DNA of 34,274 nucleotides from Crocosphaera watsonii WH 8501. Its GTDB lineage: Bacteria > Cyanobacteriota > Cyanobacteriia > Cyanobacteriales > Microcystaceae. The stretch is taken from contig NZ_AADV02000021.1 in the NCBI RefSeq assembly GCF_000167195.1, positions 1 to 34,274 on the forward strand. The letters are read 5' to 3'. Shown piece by piece: positions 27,571 through 34,274 of the stretch. Made by a program: the position numbers and the translations under genes. A model generated the notes under the pieces. It was not told the origin of the DNA, searched no databases, and was given only the letters and a program-made list of their open reading frames with translations. Each line of letters opens with the position of its first letter. Within the stretch, counting starts at the first letter, position 1.

Positions 27571-27594
27571 TTTTAAAATTTATTACCTTATAAA

Positions 27595-27615
27595 TTAGCG
27601 GAATATATACGCTAA
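27595..27615. promoter_or_regulatory. TTAGCG-N9-CGCTAA palindrome between the divergent genes of element R
   Basis: Arms TTAGCG and CGCTAA flank GAATATATA. Exactly 21 bp, like the terminal copies. It is centred between the transposase ATG at 27570 and the accessory start at 27632 or 27650. Confidence 0.85.
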
Positions 27616-27631
27616 CATCAAAAGAGGTTGT

Positions 27632-28045
27632 TTGTTACAGTTAAGGCTAATGTCATCACATTCCGAACTTAAGACCAGTCAAGATGTCCACCTGAGAGCC
27701 AAACAAATTAAGAGTCTAATTCGCTCTCTTAAACAGAAAATAAAGAAAATTGAACGGGAAGGGGAAGTAGCACCAGCTAATTGTCATATTATTCGTTATC
27801 AGGTTAATGGAAAGGGAACAATCTACTGGTATTATAAACTACAGGCTGCTGAATCAATTTTTCCTATGGCCACTAATAATGAGAAAAAAACCAAATATAA
27901 ATATTTAGGACGAGCCGGAAGTTCTGCTCATATTGATGCTGTAGAAAAACTCACTAGAAGAAATCTCATTGATGAATTAGAACGAGTCATTCAATCTCTA
28001 ACTGAAAGCTACTTAGATATCTATATTGGAACCGAAACTGAATGA
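27632..28045 (+). CDS. Element-encoded accessory protein, 131-137 aa
   Basis: An intact small protein transcribed away from the transposase. It starts at TTG 27632 (behind GAGG at 27624-27627) or at ATG 27650 (MSSHSELKTSQDVHLRAKQI). Layout: a basic helical N-terminus (KSLIRSLKQKIKKIERE), a beta-rich centre (HIIRYQVNGKGTIYWYYKLQ and KKTKYKYLGRAGSSAH), and a helical C-terminus (RRNLIDELERVIQSLTESY). The centre recalls small proteins with a G-x-IYxYYx...YLGR pattern (DUF6788-like) found near transposons, but I cannot confirm the family. A high Lys/Arg content and the divergent operator suggest a DNA-binding regulator or transposition helper. That role is inference. It is the only undamaged gene of the L/R pair. 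Confidence 0.7.
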   Translation: MLQLRLMSSHSELKTSQDVHLRAKQIKSLIRSLKQKIKKIEREGEVAPANCHIIRYQVNGKGTIYWYYKLQAAESIFPMATNNEKKTKYKYLGRAGSSAHIDAVEKLTRRNLIDELERVIQSLTESYLDIYIGTETE

Positions 28046-28133
28046 AGCTACTTAATATTTAAAATCCCCTAAAAAGATGGAAAGAGAGTTTTTAAAATCA
28101 CCTTAATTCTCTATTTTAGCTCTGGAGATATGT

Positions 28134-28154
28134 TTAGCGTAAAAATTACGCTAA
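28134..28154. promoter_or_regulatory. TTAGCG-N9-CGCTAA palindrome, right end of element R
   Basis: A perfect palindrome, TTAGCGTAA-AAA-TTACGCTAA, 26 bp inside the right end. It is the most symmetrical of the five copies. Confidence 0.88.
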
Positions 28155-28180
28155 CAATTGTTTTTTATCCAAAGTCCAAT

Positions 28181-28931
28181 CCCGAACTTGTTTGCCTTTA
28201 TAGCCAAAAACCTGATATTTATCCCCCGTCATGGTACATTTCATCAGATAGGATAAAAAGCCATGAAGCTTGGTTCCTGAATGGCTCGGACCAGTTAAAC
28301 AACCACCACGAAAACAGGCAGTTTTCATGTCAAAGTAACGCCCATATTCCTGAACTAAAACATCAGCCGCTACTTTAGAAACCCCAAACAAGGAATGTTT
28401 ACATTGATCAATACTCATGGATTCATCAATTCCTGGACAGTAACCATGATTAGCATCTATTTCCCAACGAAATTCTTGTTCTACTAGGGGTAAATAATTG
28501 GGGGTATCTCCATAGACTTTATTAGTAGAACAGAAAATGAAGACAGCTTCTGGACATATTTGACGGGTATGTTCTAATAATACTAGGGTTCCGTTAGCGT
28601 TGATAGTAAAATCCATGTGGGGATCTTTCGCTGCCCAGTCATGGGATGGTTGGGCTGCTGTATGAATAATCAACTTAATATCTGTGCCGTAAGTTTTGAA
28701 AATTTCTGCGATCGCTTCATTTTCACGAATATCAGCCCCATAATGGATATAGCGATCGCCGTATTCTTCCGTTAGACGAATGCGGTTCCATTCAGTTGAA
28801 GCATCTTCTCCAAAAAAGACACGACGCATATCATTATCAATGCCTACCACTGTATAGCCTTTATTGCAGAAAAACTTTACTGATTCTGAACCAATCAGTC
28901 CTGCCGATCCGGTTACTAAAACGATTTTCAT
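28181..28931 (-). pseudogene. NAD-dependent nucleotide-sugar epimerase (CDP-paratose 2-epimerase-like), 3'-truncated
   Basis: About 250 N-terminal residues of an extended SDR enzyme for surface-sugar synthesis. It has the Rossmann motif [15 protein letters not shown], the family-like [24 protein letters not shown]-type strand [19 protein letters not shown] and the active-site helix [20 protein letters not shown]. The usual catalytic Tyr of YxxxK is Phe here (F-G-V-S-K), which I believe is natural in this subgroup. The gene stops at YKGKQVRD, where element R begins; the remaining open codons ([10 protein letters not shown]) are element sequence. I chose the ATG at 28931, directly before the Rossmann strand. 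About 100 C-terminal residues are lost. Confidence 0.82.
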
Positions 28932-29059
28932 TGTTAATTTAAAATTGGGAAAACAGTTGATTAGCAGTGTAGGTGACATCCGCCAAAATAACAATAATTA
29001 AAAACCCTCACCTTTTATCTGGGGTCAGGGTAAATTAGAATGATTTTCTGGTCATTAAC

Positions 29060-30052
29060 TTAACGAAACATACTACTCACAGAAGTATCCTCATGAATAC
29101 GCCAAATGGCCTCACCTAAAAGATTAGCCACAGACAAAACTGTTAACTGAGGAAAATGAGCTTCTTCTGGGATAGGAATCGTATTGGTAACAATGACCTC
29201 TTCTAATACCCCACTGGATAGACGCTCAATGGCAGGACCAGAGAAAACCGCATGGGTAGCACAAGCATAAACCTGCCTAGCCCCTTCTTCACGGAGTAAT
29301 TTAGCTCCTTCGGTGATGGTTCCGGCGGTATCAATCATGTCATCCACTAAAACGGCGGTTTTGCCTTTAACATCCCCAATGACATTCATCACCTCGGCCA
29401 CATTATGGGACTGACGACGTTTATCAATAATCGCTAGGGGGGCATCATCTAACTTTTTAGCAAAAGCTCTCGCCCTAGCTACCCCACCCACATCGGGGGA
29501 AACAATGACGATATCAGAGAGATCCTTGGTGGCAAAATAATCTAGTAAAACTGGTGTACTGTAAATATGATCAAAAGGAATATCAAAATAACCTTGTATT
29601 TGTGCCGAATGTAAATCCATTGCTAAAACCCGATTGGCTCCAGCTTCGACAATTAAATTGGCCACTAATTTAGCAGTAATCGATTCACGGCCGGCCGTTT
29701 TGCGATCGGCCCTAGCGTAACCATAATAAGGAATTACGGCAGTAATTTGCCTAGCTGATGCCCTGCGACAAGCATCAATCATGATCAACAATTCCATAAA
29801 ATGGTCATTGACCGGATTACAACAGGGTTGGATTAAATAAACATCGCACCCTCGAATTGATTCTTGAATTTGAATATATAGTTCGCCATCAGCAAACCGT
29901 TTACGAATCAATGGCCCAATGTCCATACCTAAATAACGGGCGACTTCTTGGGCTAAAGGAATATTAGACGATCCAGAAAACAGACTGAGACGGTTATTAT
30001 CTGACAAGGAGGACATCGCCAGATTTGGCATTAATATAGGAGTATGACTCAC
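29060..30052 (-). CDS. prs: Ribose-phosphate pyrophosphokinase
   Basis: A 330-residue PRPP synthase. It transfers pyrophosphate from ATP to ribose 5-phosphate to make PRPP for nucleotides, His, Trp and NAD. Motifs: FADGELYIQIQESIRGCDVY, the ATP-binding flexible loop region YYGYARADRKTAGRE, the metal site MDLHSAQIQGYFD and the PRPP loop VLVDDMIDTAGTITEGAKLL. The longest frame starts at a GTG (30052). ATG codons at 30031 and 30016 are also possible, and the conserved part (NRLSLFSGSSN) begins after all three. The frame is intact and normal for cyanobacteria. It is monocistronic as far as I can see. Confidence 0.96.
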   Translation of the reverse strand: MSHTPILMPNLAMSSLSDNNRLSLFSGSSNIPLAQEVARYLGMDIGPLIRKRFADGELYIQIQESIRGCDVYLIQPCCNPVNDHFMELLIMIDACRRASARQITAVIPYYGYARADRKTAGRESITAKLVANLIVEAGANRVLAMDLHSAQIQGYFDIPFDHIYSTPVLLDYFATKDLSDIVIVSPDVGGVARARAFAKKLDDAPLAIIDKRRQSHNVAEVMNVIGDVKGKTAVLVDDMIDTAGTITEGAKLLREEGARQVYACATHAVFSGPAIERLSSGVLEEVIVTNTIPIPEEAHFPQLTVLSVANLLGEAIWRIHEDTSVSSMFR

Positions 30053-30300
30053 AGCAGACTCTTGACCCTTAACTCATGCAATTCTATCATGAACAACGAC
30101 CCCCTTTCGGGGGCGTAAAATGTGTAACTATATCCATTCAGATTTATCACTATTTTAATCATACAGAGAGTTAGATGAAAGCAGCGAAATTACAGAGAAA
30201 TTTAGGCTTTCCTAGAAAAGAGGCAATAATCTTGATATTCTTAACTGAAACTTAATTATTAACTATACTCTAGAGAATCGTGTTATTGTAAGTAGTGTGT
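30053..30300. other. Intergenic region between prs and the tRNA
   Basis: 248 bp without a supported gene. It contains a G/C hairpin, CCCCC-TTTC-GGGGG (30100-30113), within 60 bp of the prs start, which could be part of the prs leader. No T tract follows it on either strand. It should also hold the tRNA promoter. Confidence 0.4.
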
Positions 30301-30373
30301 GGACACGTAGCTCAGTGGATAGAGCACCAGGTTCCGGTCCTGGGTGTCGGGGGTTCAAATCCCTCCGTGTTCG
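30301..30373 (+). tRNA. tRNA-Arg (anticodon CCG)
   Basis: A 73-nt cloverleaf. Acceptor GGACACG pairs with CGTGTTC (one G-T). The D arm is GCTCAGTGGATAGAGC, the anticodon arm is CCAGG-TTCCGGT-CCTGG with anticodon CCG reading CGG, and the variable loop is GTGTC. The T arm is GGGGG-TTCAAAT-CCCTC, with discriminator G. CCA is not encoded. No integrated element is visible at its 3' end. Confidence 0.96.
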
Positions 30374-30391
30374 TATAGTCTGAAAATCAAC

Positions 30392-30994
30392 TCAAGGCCA
30401 AACTCGCTTCAGACTCAGGCTAAACCCGGGTAACACTGTTTCCCCAGATAAATGACTGGGATTTTCTAGCACCTCTACTGCTTGCCCTGGACGGTATATC
30501 TCTACTCGTTTATTTTTTGGGTCAATGAGCCAACCCAACTTAGCCCCATTCTCCCTATATTCTTCCATCTTGGCTCGCAAGTCTTTGAGGGTATCGTTCT
30601 TGGAACGCAGTTCTACTACAAAGTCGGGACACAAAGGGATGAAGCTATCCTGTTGCTCTGGGGTGAGTCCATCCCAACGAGCTTGACTCACCCATGCTGC
30701 ATCAGGAGAACGGTTGGCTCCATTGGGCAACTCGAAGCCAGTGGATGAGTCAAAGGCTATGCCTTGGGTATCATTGGCTTCAAACCAAACACTAAGTTGA
30801 CCTGTGATGCTGAGATTACGATGGCCGGTATTTCCGCCTGTGGGTGGGTTCACAATAAGTTCTCCTGTTGCAGTGCGTTCAAGGCGTAACTCACGGTTCG
30901 CTGCTGCTAAAACCGCAAACTGTTCTCGGGTTACACGCAGAGCAAGCTCATGGGGAAGTTGAAGGGATAAGGTTTTGGGAGTAGTTTGAACCAT
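30392..30994 (-). CDS. Uma2-family (DUF820) putative endonuclease
   Basis: A 200-residue member of the Uma2/DUF820 family, very abundant in cyanobacteria. The fold is PD-(D/E)XK-like; matching residues are in RSPDAAWVSQARWDGL, CPDFVVELRSKNDTLKDLRA KMEEYRENGAKLGWLIDP. The D...ExxSK-type pattern has ELRSK. The biological role is unknown; members are often linked to mobile DNA. Base composition is richer in G+C than its neighbours. It is tail-to-tail with the tRNA gene (18 bp). Confidence 0.82.
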   Translation of the reverse strand: MVQTTPKTLSLQLPHELALRVTREQFAVLAAANRELRLERTATGELIVNPPTGGNTGHRNLSITGQLSVWFEANDTQGIAFDSSTGFELPNGANRSPDAAWVSQARWDGLTPEQQDSFIPLCPDFVVELRSKNDTLKDLRAKMEEYRENGAKLGWLIDPKNKRVEIYRPGQAVEVLENPSHLSGETVLPGFSLSLKRVWP

Positions 30995-31112
30995 AGTTCA
31001 CCTCATGCTGTAAGATAACATTACTATTGTACAAAGAGGAGAATTGCCACAAACTGAAGAAAAACTTTCCTGCCTCCTGCCTTCCGAGGCAAAAGCCCTC
31101 TATCAAAAAATA

Positions 31113-31137
31113 ACCCTATCTCACAGATGGATAGGGT
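31113..31137. terminator. Hairpin between the Uma2 and PEP-CTERM genes
   Basis: ACCCTATC (31113-31120) pairs with GATAGGGT (31130-31137) over a 9-base loop. It lies 110 bp after the stop of the minus-strand PEP-CTERM gene and is plausible as its terminator. The rest of 30995-31246 shows no gene. Confidence 0.45.
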
Positions 31138-31246
31138 GGTGGGGCAACATTAAAACAAACTAATTGAATAAAAAACATGAATTTATTAAGCTAATGGCGT
31201 ATAAAAAACCATTAAAAATAGTTGCCTATATTAGTTTTTGTTATTC

Positions 31247-31990
31247 TTATTTAGAATCTTTGCGACGACGGCTGACTAAAGCACCAGCACCTACAGCTAC
31301 TAAACCGATAATTGTTCCAGGCTCAGGGGTAGATTGAGATGGTGGGGGAATAAACGCAGGAGGAATGCCAAAAGTATAGTTAGCACTTCCAGCATTAGGA
31401 CCCGAAGAGGAAATAGATAAACTTACAGAAGCGTCTCCAGACAAAAAGTCACCGTTACTATCTACAAACTGCCCTAAAATCTGTATATTAAGTCCACTAT
31501 TAGTTTGAGAGGTAAGTCTTGCTACTTGTCCACTAAAGGAATAACGATTACTAGGAGTGGTATTGCCTCCCCAGTTTAAAAAGCCAGGAAGGGCGAAAGG
31601 CACAAAATTGGGATCTCCTAGAACCAATGTGCTGAAATCTATAGTAGCAATATTATTAGTGACAGTTGTTAAAAAGGGTGTGAACTCGTCTCCAGTGATA
31701 CCGTTCATTGTGGCAGCATTGAAGTCATTAGGCAAAGTGGGCGCAGGTGGCGCAGGGGGAGGCGGACCGGCAGGGGTATAGTCCAGGGGGACTGCGTCTA
31801 CCAGACCCATCATACCATCAAAGTTAAATTCAGTGATGCCCCCTAAATTTCCGTCAAAGTTAACACCACCTAAAGTGGCTCCATAGTTCGCGTTAGCGGC
31901 CATTTGGGCTTGAGCAGTCCCTGTCAATAAAACAGTGGATGCTACTGAACCAAAAGCAACTAAAGCCAATCCTTTAAAGTCTAATGGCAT
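31247..31990 (-). CDS. PEP-CTERM exported protein
   Basis: 247 residues from MPLDFKGLALVAFGSVASTV, chosen because GAGGAG lies 7 bases upstream and a signal peptide with cleavage near AQAQ follows at once. The mature part has a proline-rich linker (GPPPPAPPAPT), then a beta-rich region without a family I recognise (FLNWGGNTTPSNRYSFSGQV). It ends with the sorting signal TPEPGTIIGLVAVGAGALVS plus RRRKDSK. Exosortase processing and surface anchoring are expected. The IS200/IS605-type element ends just upstream, within about 60-80 bp of the start, so its promoter may have been altered. Confidence 0.8.
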   Translation of the reverse strand: MPLDFKGLALVAFGSVASTVLLTGTAQAQMAANANYGATLGGVNFDGNLGGITEFNFDGMMGLVDAVPLDYTPAGPPPPAPPAPTLPNDFNAATMNGITGDEFTPFLTTVTNNIATIDFSTLVLGDPNFVPFALPGFLNWGGNTTPSNRYSFSGQVARLTSQTNSGLNIQILGQFVDSNGDFLSGDASVSLSISSSGPNAGSANYTFGIPPAFIPPPSQSTPEPGTIIGLVAVGAGALVSRRRKDSK

Positions 31991-32071
31991 TTTGTGACTC
32001 CTCGTTAAAGCTTGTGTAGTTTTATGTATAATCATGTCGGTGTGATTACACATTACATACAAGCGCAACTT

Positions 32072-33235
32072 TTAAAAATTGAGGAGGTTAGTTCCTAACC
32101 CCCGTGCATAATTGAGCATCACGGTTGCGGCCGCCGCGTCGCGATCCATAGAACATCCGCACTCACAGCTATGCACCCTTTCAGACAACTCTTTTTTCTT
32201 TTTCTTACCACAATTAGGGCAAGTTTGCGAAGGAGCTATTTTGATAGGAACTTCAACAAAAACACCTCCGGACTCTTTCACTTTATACTTGATGAGCTTG
32301 GTTATATTACTTATACCTACATCAAGTAAATTGCGATTGAGTCCGGTTTTTTGCTTCTTGCGCTTACTTCCTTTCTTAGCCTTGCGAGTCATCGCTTTTA
32401 TATTTAGCTTTTCGGTAGCTACCAAGCTATTACTGCTTACAATTTGTGTAGATACCTTATGTTGCCAATCTTGTCTCTGATTGGCAACTTTATTTTGTAG
32501 TTTACTAACTTTTTTACGAGCTTTCTTCCACCGCTTAGATGCTCTAATTCGCTTCTTCCTGTTAGGGGAACGTTTGCGTCTTAATTGACGAGACGCTTTA
32601 GTTATCTTGTCTTTAGATTTAGCTAAAAACCGAGGATTCTCAATACCTGTTGAATCGTCAAAGGTTAACGCTCTTAACGTCCCAAAATCGACACCACAAG
32701 CACCTGTTCCCGTCTCTCTAGATACCTCGCATTTAATCGTGATAGAACAGTACCATTTGTGGTTTTTCCAGACAATCGTACAAGTGGTAGGTTGACCCCA
32801 AGTTCGAGCCTTTCCTCGCATTCGGATTTGACCTAAGTTTGACAACTCCAAAGCCCCGTGAACTCCTGTTGTATGGGCTTTCCATCCTGATTTAGCAGGG
32901 TATGTCCACCCTCGGTATCTTTGGAAACTTTTGAATCTTGGAAACTTAGCTAGTCCTTGGAAAAACCTTTGGAAAGCATAGTCAACCCTTTTGCAAGTTG
33001 CTTGCAGTGCTTGAGAACCCAATTGTTTATATTCAGTCCAGCACTCCTTGAATTCAGGAAGACAGTTTTGTTGGTCGAAATAACTGATGCTTTTACCAAA
33101 ATGTCGATATTCAGTTATCCGATGGGACAAACAGGCGTTGTACAAGTATTGGTGTAATTTACGCCAATCATGCAATGTCCTTTCCTGCTTTTTTGTCGGA
33201 TATAACCTGAATGTCACTCTTCTGGTGGTTAGCAT
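32072..33235 (-). CDS. tnpB: TnpB, RNA-guided nuclease of IS200/IS605
   Basis: 387 residues from the ATG at 33235 (MLTTRRVTFRLYPTKKQERT); a TTG four codons upstream is possible. The N-terminal HTH/OrfB part is followed by a RuvC-like core with catalytic Asp in GACGVDFGTLRALTF, Glu in VATEKLNIKAM and Asp in SMDRDAAAATVMLNYARG. A zinc ribbon has CPNCG and CECGC. TnpB proteins cut DNA matching the guide in the omega-RNA from the element's right end and promote retention of the transposon. The frame is intact and the full catalytic set is present, although its partner transposase is destroyed. Confidence 0.92.
   Translation of the reverse strand: MLTTRRVTFRLYPTKKQERTLHDWRKLHQYLYNACLSHRITEYRHFGKSISYFDQQNCLPEFKECWTEYKQLGSQALQATCKRVDYAFQRFFQGLAKFPRFKSFQRYRGWTYPAKSGWKAHTTGVHGALELSNLGQIRMRGKARTWGQPTTCTIVWKNHKWYCSITIKCEVSRETGTGACGVDFGTLRALTFDDSTGIENPRFLAKSKDKITKASRQLRRKRSPNRKKRIRASKRWKKARKKVSKLQNKVANQRQDWQHKVSTQIVSSNSLVATEKLNIKAMTRKAKKGSKRKKQKTGLNRNLLDVGISNITKLIKYKVKESGGVFVEVPIKIAPSQTCPNCGKKKKKELSERVHSCECGCSMDRDAAAATVMLNYARGLGTNLLNF
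32086..32100 (-). ncRNA. Right-end hairpin / candidate omega-RNA 3' structure
   Basis: GGTTAG-TTC-CTAACC overlaps the last tnpB codons. In IS200/IS605 elements the right-end hairpin is bound by TnpA, and the transcript covering the tnpB 3' end forms the omega-RNA guide scaffold of TnpB. The structure is seen; its RNA role is inferred from the family. Confidence 0.5.
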
Positions 33236-33284
33236 TTTTCGACCCAATCAACTATGATAATCAGTGTAAGTCACCTAATGCAAG

Positions 33285-33593
33285 ATGTCAACCTCACTAA
33301 ACAAGAGTTCTCACTGCGCTTATGCTATTCACCTTCATATTATATTTATTACTAAGTATAGACGAAAAGTATTGACCGCAGAGATGATAAAACAACTTGA
33401 AGAATATTTTAAGGTTTCCTGTGAAAAACAGAAGTGTGAGTTATTGGAATTTGGAGCCGAAAGCGATCATTGTCACTTATTGGTATCCTTCCATCCCAAT
33501 AATAATATTTCTATTTTTGTCAAAAATATAAAATCTTCCTCAAGTCGTCTTCTTCGTAAGGAATTTAAGATAGAGTTATCAAAGTTCTATTAT
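33285..33593 (+). pseudogene. tnpA: TnpA (Y1 transposase, IS200-like), 3'-truncated
   Basis: 103 codons of a roughly 135-residue Y1 transposase. YAIHLHIIFITKYRRKVLTA and the HUH motif DHCHLLVSFHPN are present. The C-terminal helix that carries the catalytic tyrosine is missing, because IS copy C begins after KIELSKFYY. The protein cannot form the covalent DNA intermediate, so the element cannot move by itself. Confidence 0.85.
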
Positions 33594-34274
33594 AGGGTTT
33601 GCTGAATAAAAGCAAAACCCTATTCTTTAAAAGGTTACACCCATATTCGCGATCGCAAAAAAGATCAGCTTTGTCGGCTACAAACCGCTATAATTGGTAG
33701 AAACACCTCCCAGTTGTTGGTCAAGAACAAATGTATCGAAAAGAGGAGCAACCTTTACCGCCCCCAGAAAAATTTGAATTACCTTTCGAGGGCAAATTGT
33801 CCCCCAATAATCGTTGGGTAATCATGGCAGAGTTGATACCTTGGGATGATTTTGAGGAAGAATATGCTAAACTTTTTTTCAGCAGAAAAAGGTGCGCCAG
33901 CCAAACTATTTAGAATGGCATTAGGGACATTAATTATTAAGGAAAAATTAGGAACAAGTGATAGAGAAACTATAGAACAGATTAGAGAAAATCCCTATCT
34001 ACAATACTTTATAGGTTTAAATTGTTATCAACAAGAGCCACCACTGGAATCTTCAATGCTAGTTCATTTTAGGAAAAGAATTGATGGAGAATTGATAAAC
34101 AAAATCAATAAAAAAATAGTAAAAAGAGAAATAGACAAGAGTGATAAAGAAGTAAAAAAAAAGGATTGTCTCCAATAAAAAGGAGAAAAAATAAAAAATA
34201 AAGGTAAACTAATTTTAGATGCGACTTGTGCGCCAGCAGACATCAAATACCCAACGGATTTAGGCATACTAAAT
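33594..34274 (+). mobile_element. IS5-like element, copy C (cut by window edge)
   Basis: It begins AGGGTTTGCTGAATAAAAGC at 33594 and follows copy B closely to the window edge. It inserted into tnpA. It faces copy A at the other end of the window in inverted orientation. Confidence 0.93.
33731..34274 (+). pseudogene. IS5-like transposase, copy C, two lesions
   Basis: Same start as copy B (MYRKEEQPLPPPEKF). The T6 run of copies A and B (before CAGCAG) is T7 here at about 33872-33878, which shifts the frame after EEYAKLFF. Further on, a G-to-T change turns the CAAGAA context into CAATAA and adds a stop at 34176-34178. Both changes are absent from copies A and B, so this copy is dead and is the oldest or least constrained of the three. 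Confidence 0.88.

Larger units (their letters stand above)
26003..28180. mobile_element. Element R: end-to-end copy of a 2.2-kb DDE element with a divergent accessory gene
   Basis: A 2178-bp unit. Both ends read inward as ATTGGACTTTGGA, then an A-rich run, then TGTTAGCGTA and TTTTACGCTAAAC, giving imperfect terminal inverted repeats of about 50 bp. It contains the transposase (minus), the accessory gene (plus) and three copies of the 21-bp palindrome. The left flank is the element L transposase; the right flank is an epimerase gene cut after GKQVRD. No matching target duplication is seen, as expected if a deletion or rearrangement followed insertion. I cannot name an ISfinder family with confidence. 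Confidence 0.85.
32050..33593. mobile_element. IS200/IS605-type element, left part lost to IS copy C
   Basis: Divergent tnpA (plus) and tnpB (minus) separated by about 50 bp, the classic IS605 arrangement. The right end lies after the tnpB stop and contains the hairpin GGTTAG-TTC-CTAACC. The left end should lie beyond tnpA, but tnpA is cut at 33593 by the IS5-like copy C. The exact right boundary (about 32050) is an estimate. Confidence 0.8.

Noticed and set aside
30100-30113. G/C hairpin near prs as an intrinsic terminator or riboswitch
   Set aside because: No T tract on either strand and no aptamer-like conserved core; it is only a short hairpin.

Overview
The window looks like a chromosomal contig from a unicellular, AT-rich cyanobacterium. 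HIP1 octamers (GCGATCGC) are scattered through it. It carries the chlorophyll enzyme AcsF, HemB with a Mg-type site, PEP-CTERM proteins, a NatB-like amino-acid binding protein and many insertion sequences (IS). The IS load and gene content fit the Crocosphaera/Cyanothece lineage, C. watsonii in particular; that assignment is inference. Both window ends lie inside inverted copies of the same IS5-like element, so this is probably a contig that stopped at repeats.

Layout. 1-585: IS5-like copy A (minus), next to the remnant of a FUSC-related gene and an intact FUSC membrane protein. 1981-6251: small membrane protein, type II NADH dehydrogenase, cation/proton antiporter, then a convergent NatB-like lipoprotein. 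6300-9474: PEP-CTERM remnant, 5'-truncated group II intron (RT/maturase/HNH) and an IS630 element. The far side of the IS630 carries the N-terminal third of pyruvate formate-lyase, so the IS joins two unrelated broken loci. 10679-20540: secreted hypothetical, enolase-superfamily enzyme, methyltransferase with an internal stop, acsF, PEP-CTERM protein with a damaged start, PLD-type lipoprotein with an internal stop, EcfT/CbiQ-like membrane protein, hemB, and an AlbA/Schlafen-type protein. 20634-22581: orphan Phd/YefM antitoxin, then a Zur/Fur-boxed two-gene operon (CobW-like P-loop protein and metallophosphatase).

22584-28180: a nested, inverted mobile-element complex. Two copies (L and R) of a roughly 2.2-kb element face each other; L also carries a complete IS5-like insertion (copy B). 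Each element has a DDE-type transposase gene, a divergent small accessory gene, and terminal inverted repeats. One 21-bp palindrome, TTAGCG-N9-CGCTAA, sits 26 bp inside the ends and again between the divergent genes. This is the most interesting structure here. 28181-34274: truncated nucleotide-sugar epimerase, prs, tRNA-Arg(CCG), Uma2 nuclease, PEP-CTERM protein, and an IS200/IS605-type element with intact tnpB and a tnpA cut by IS5-like copy C.

Housekeeping functions are tetrapyrrole synthesis (hemB, acsF), PRPP synthesis, respiration or quinone reduction, ion and amino-acid transport, and metal homeostasis. A second theme is decay: many non-core genes carry one stop, one homopolymer indel or one IS insertion.
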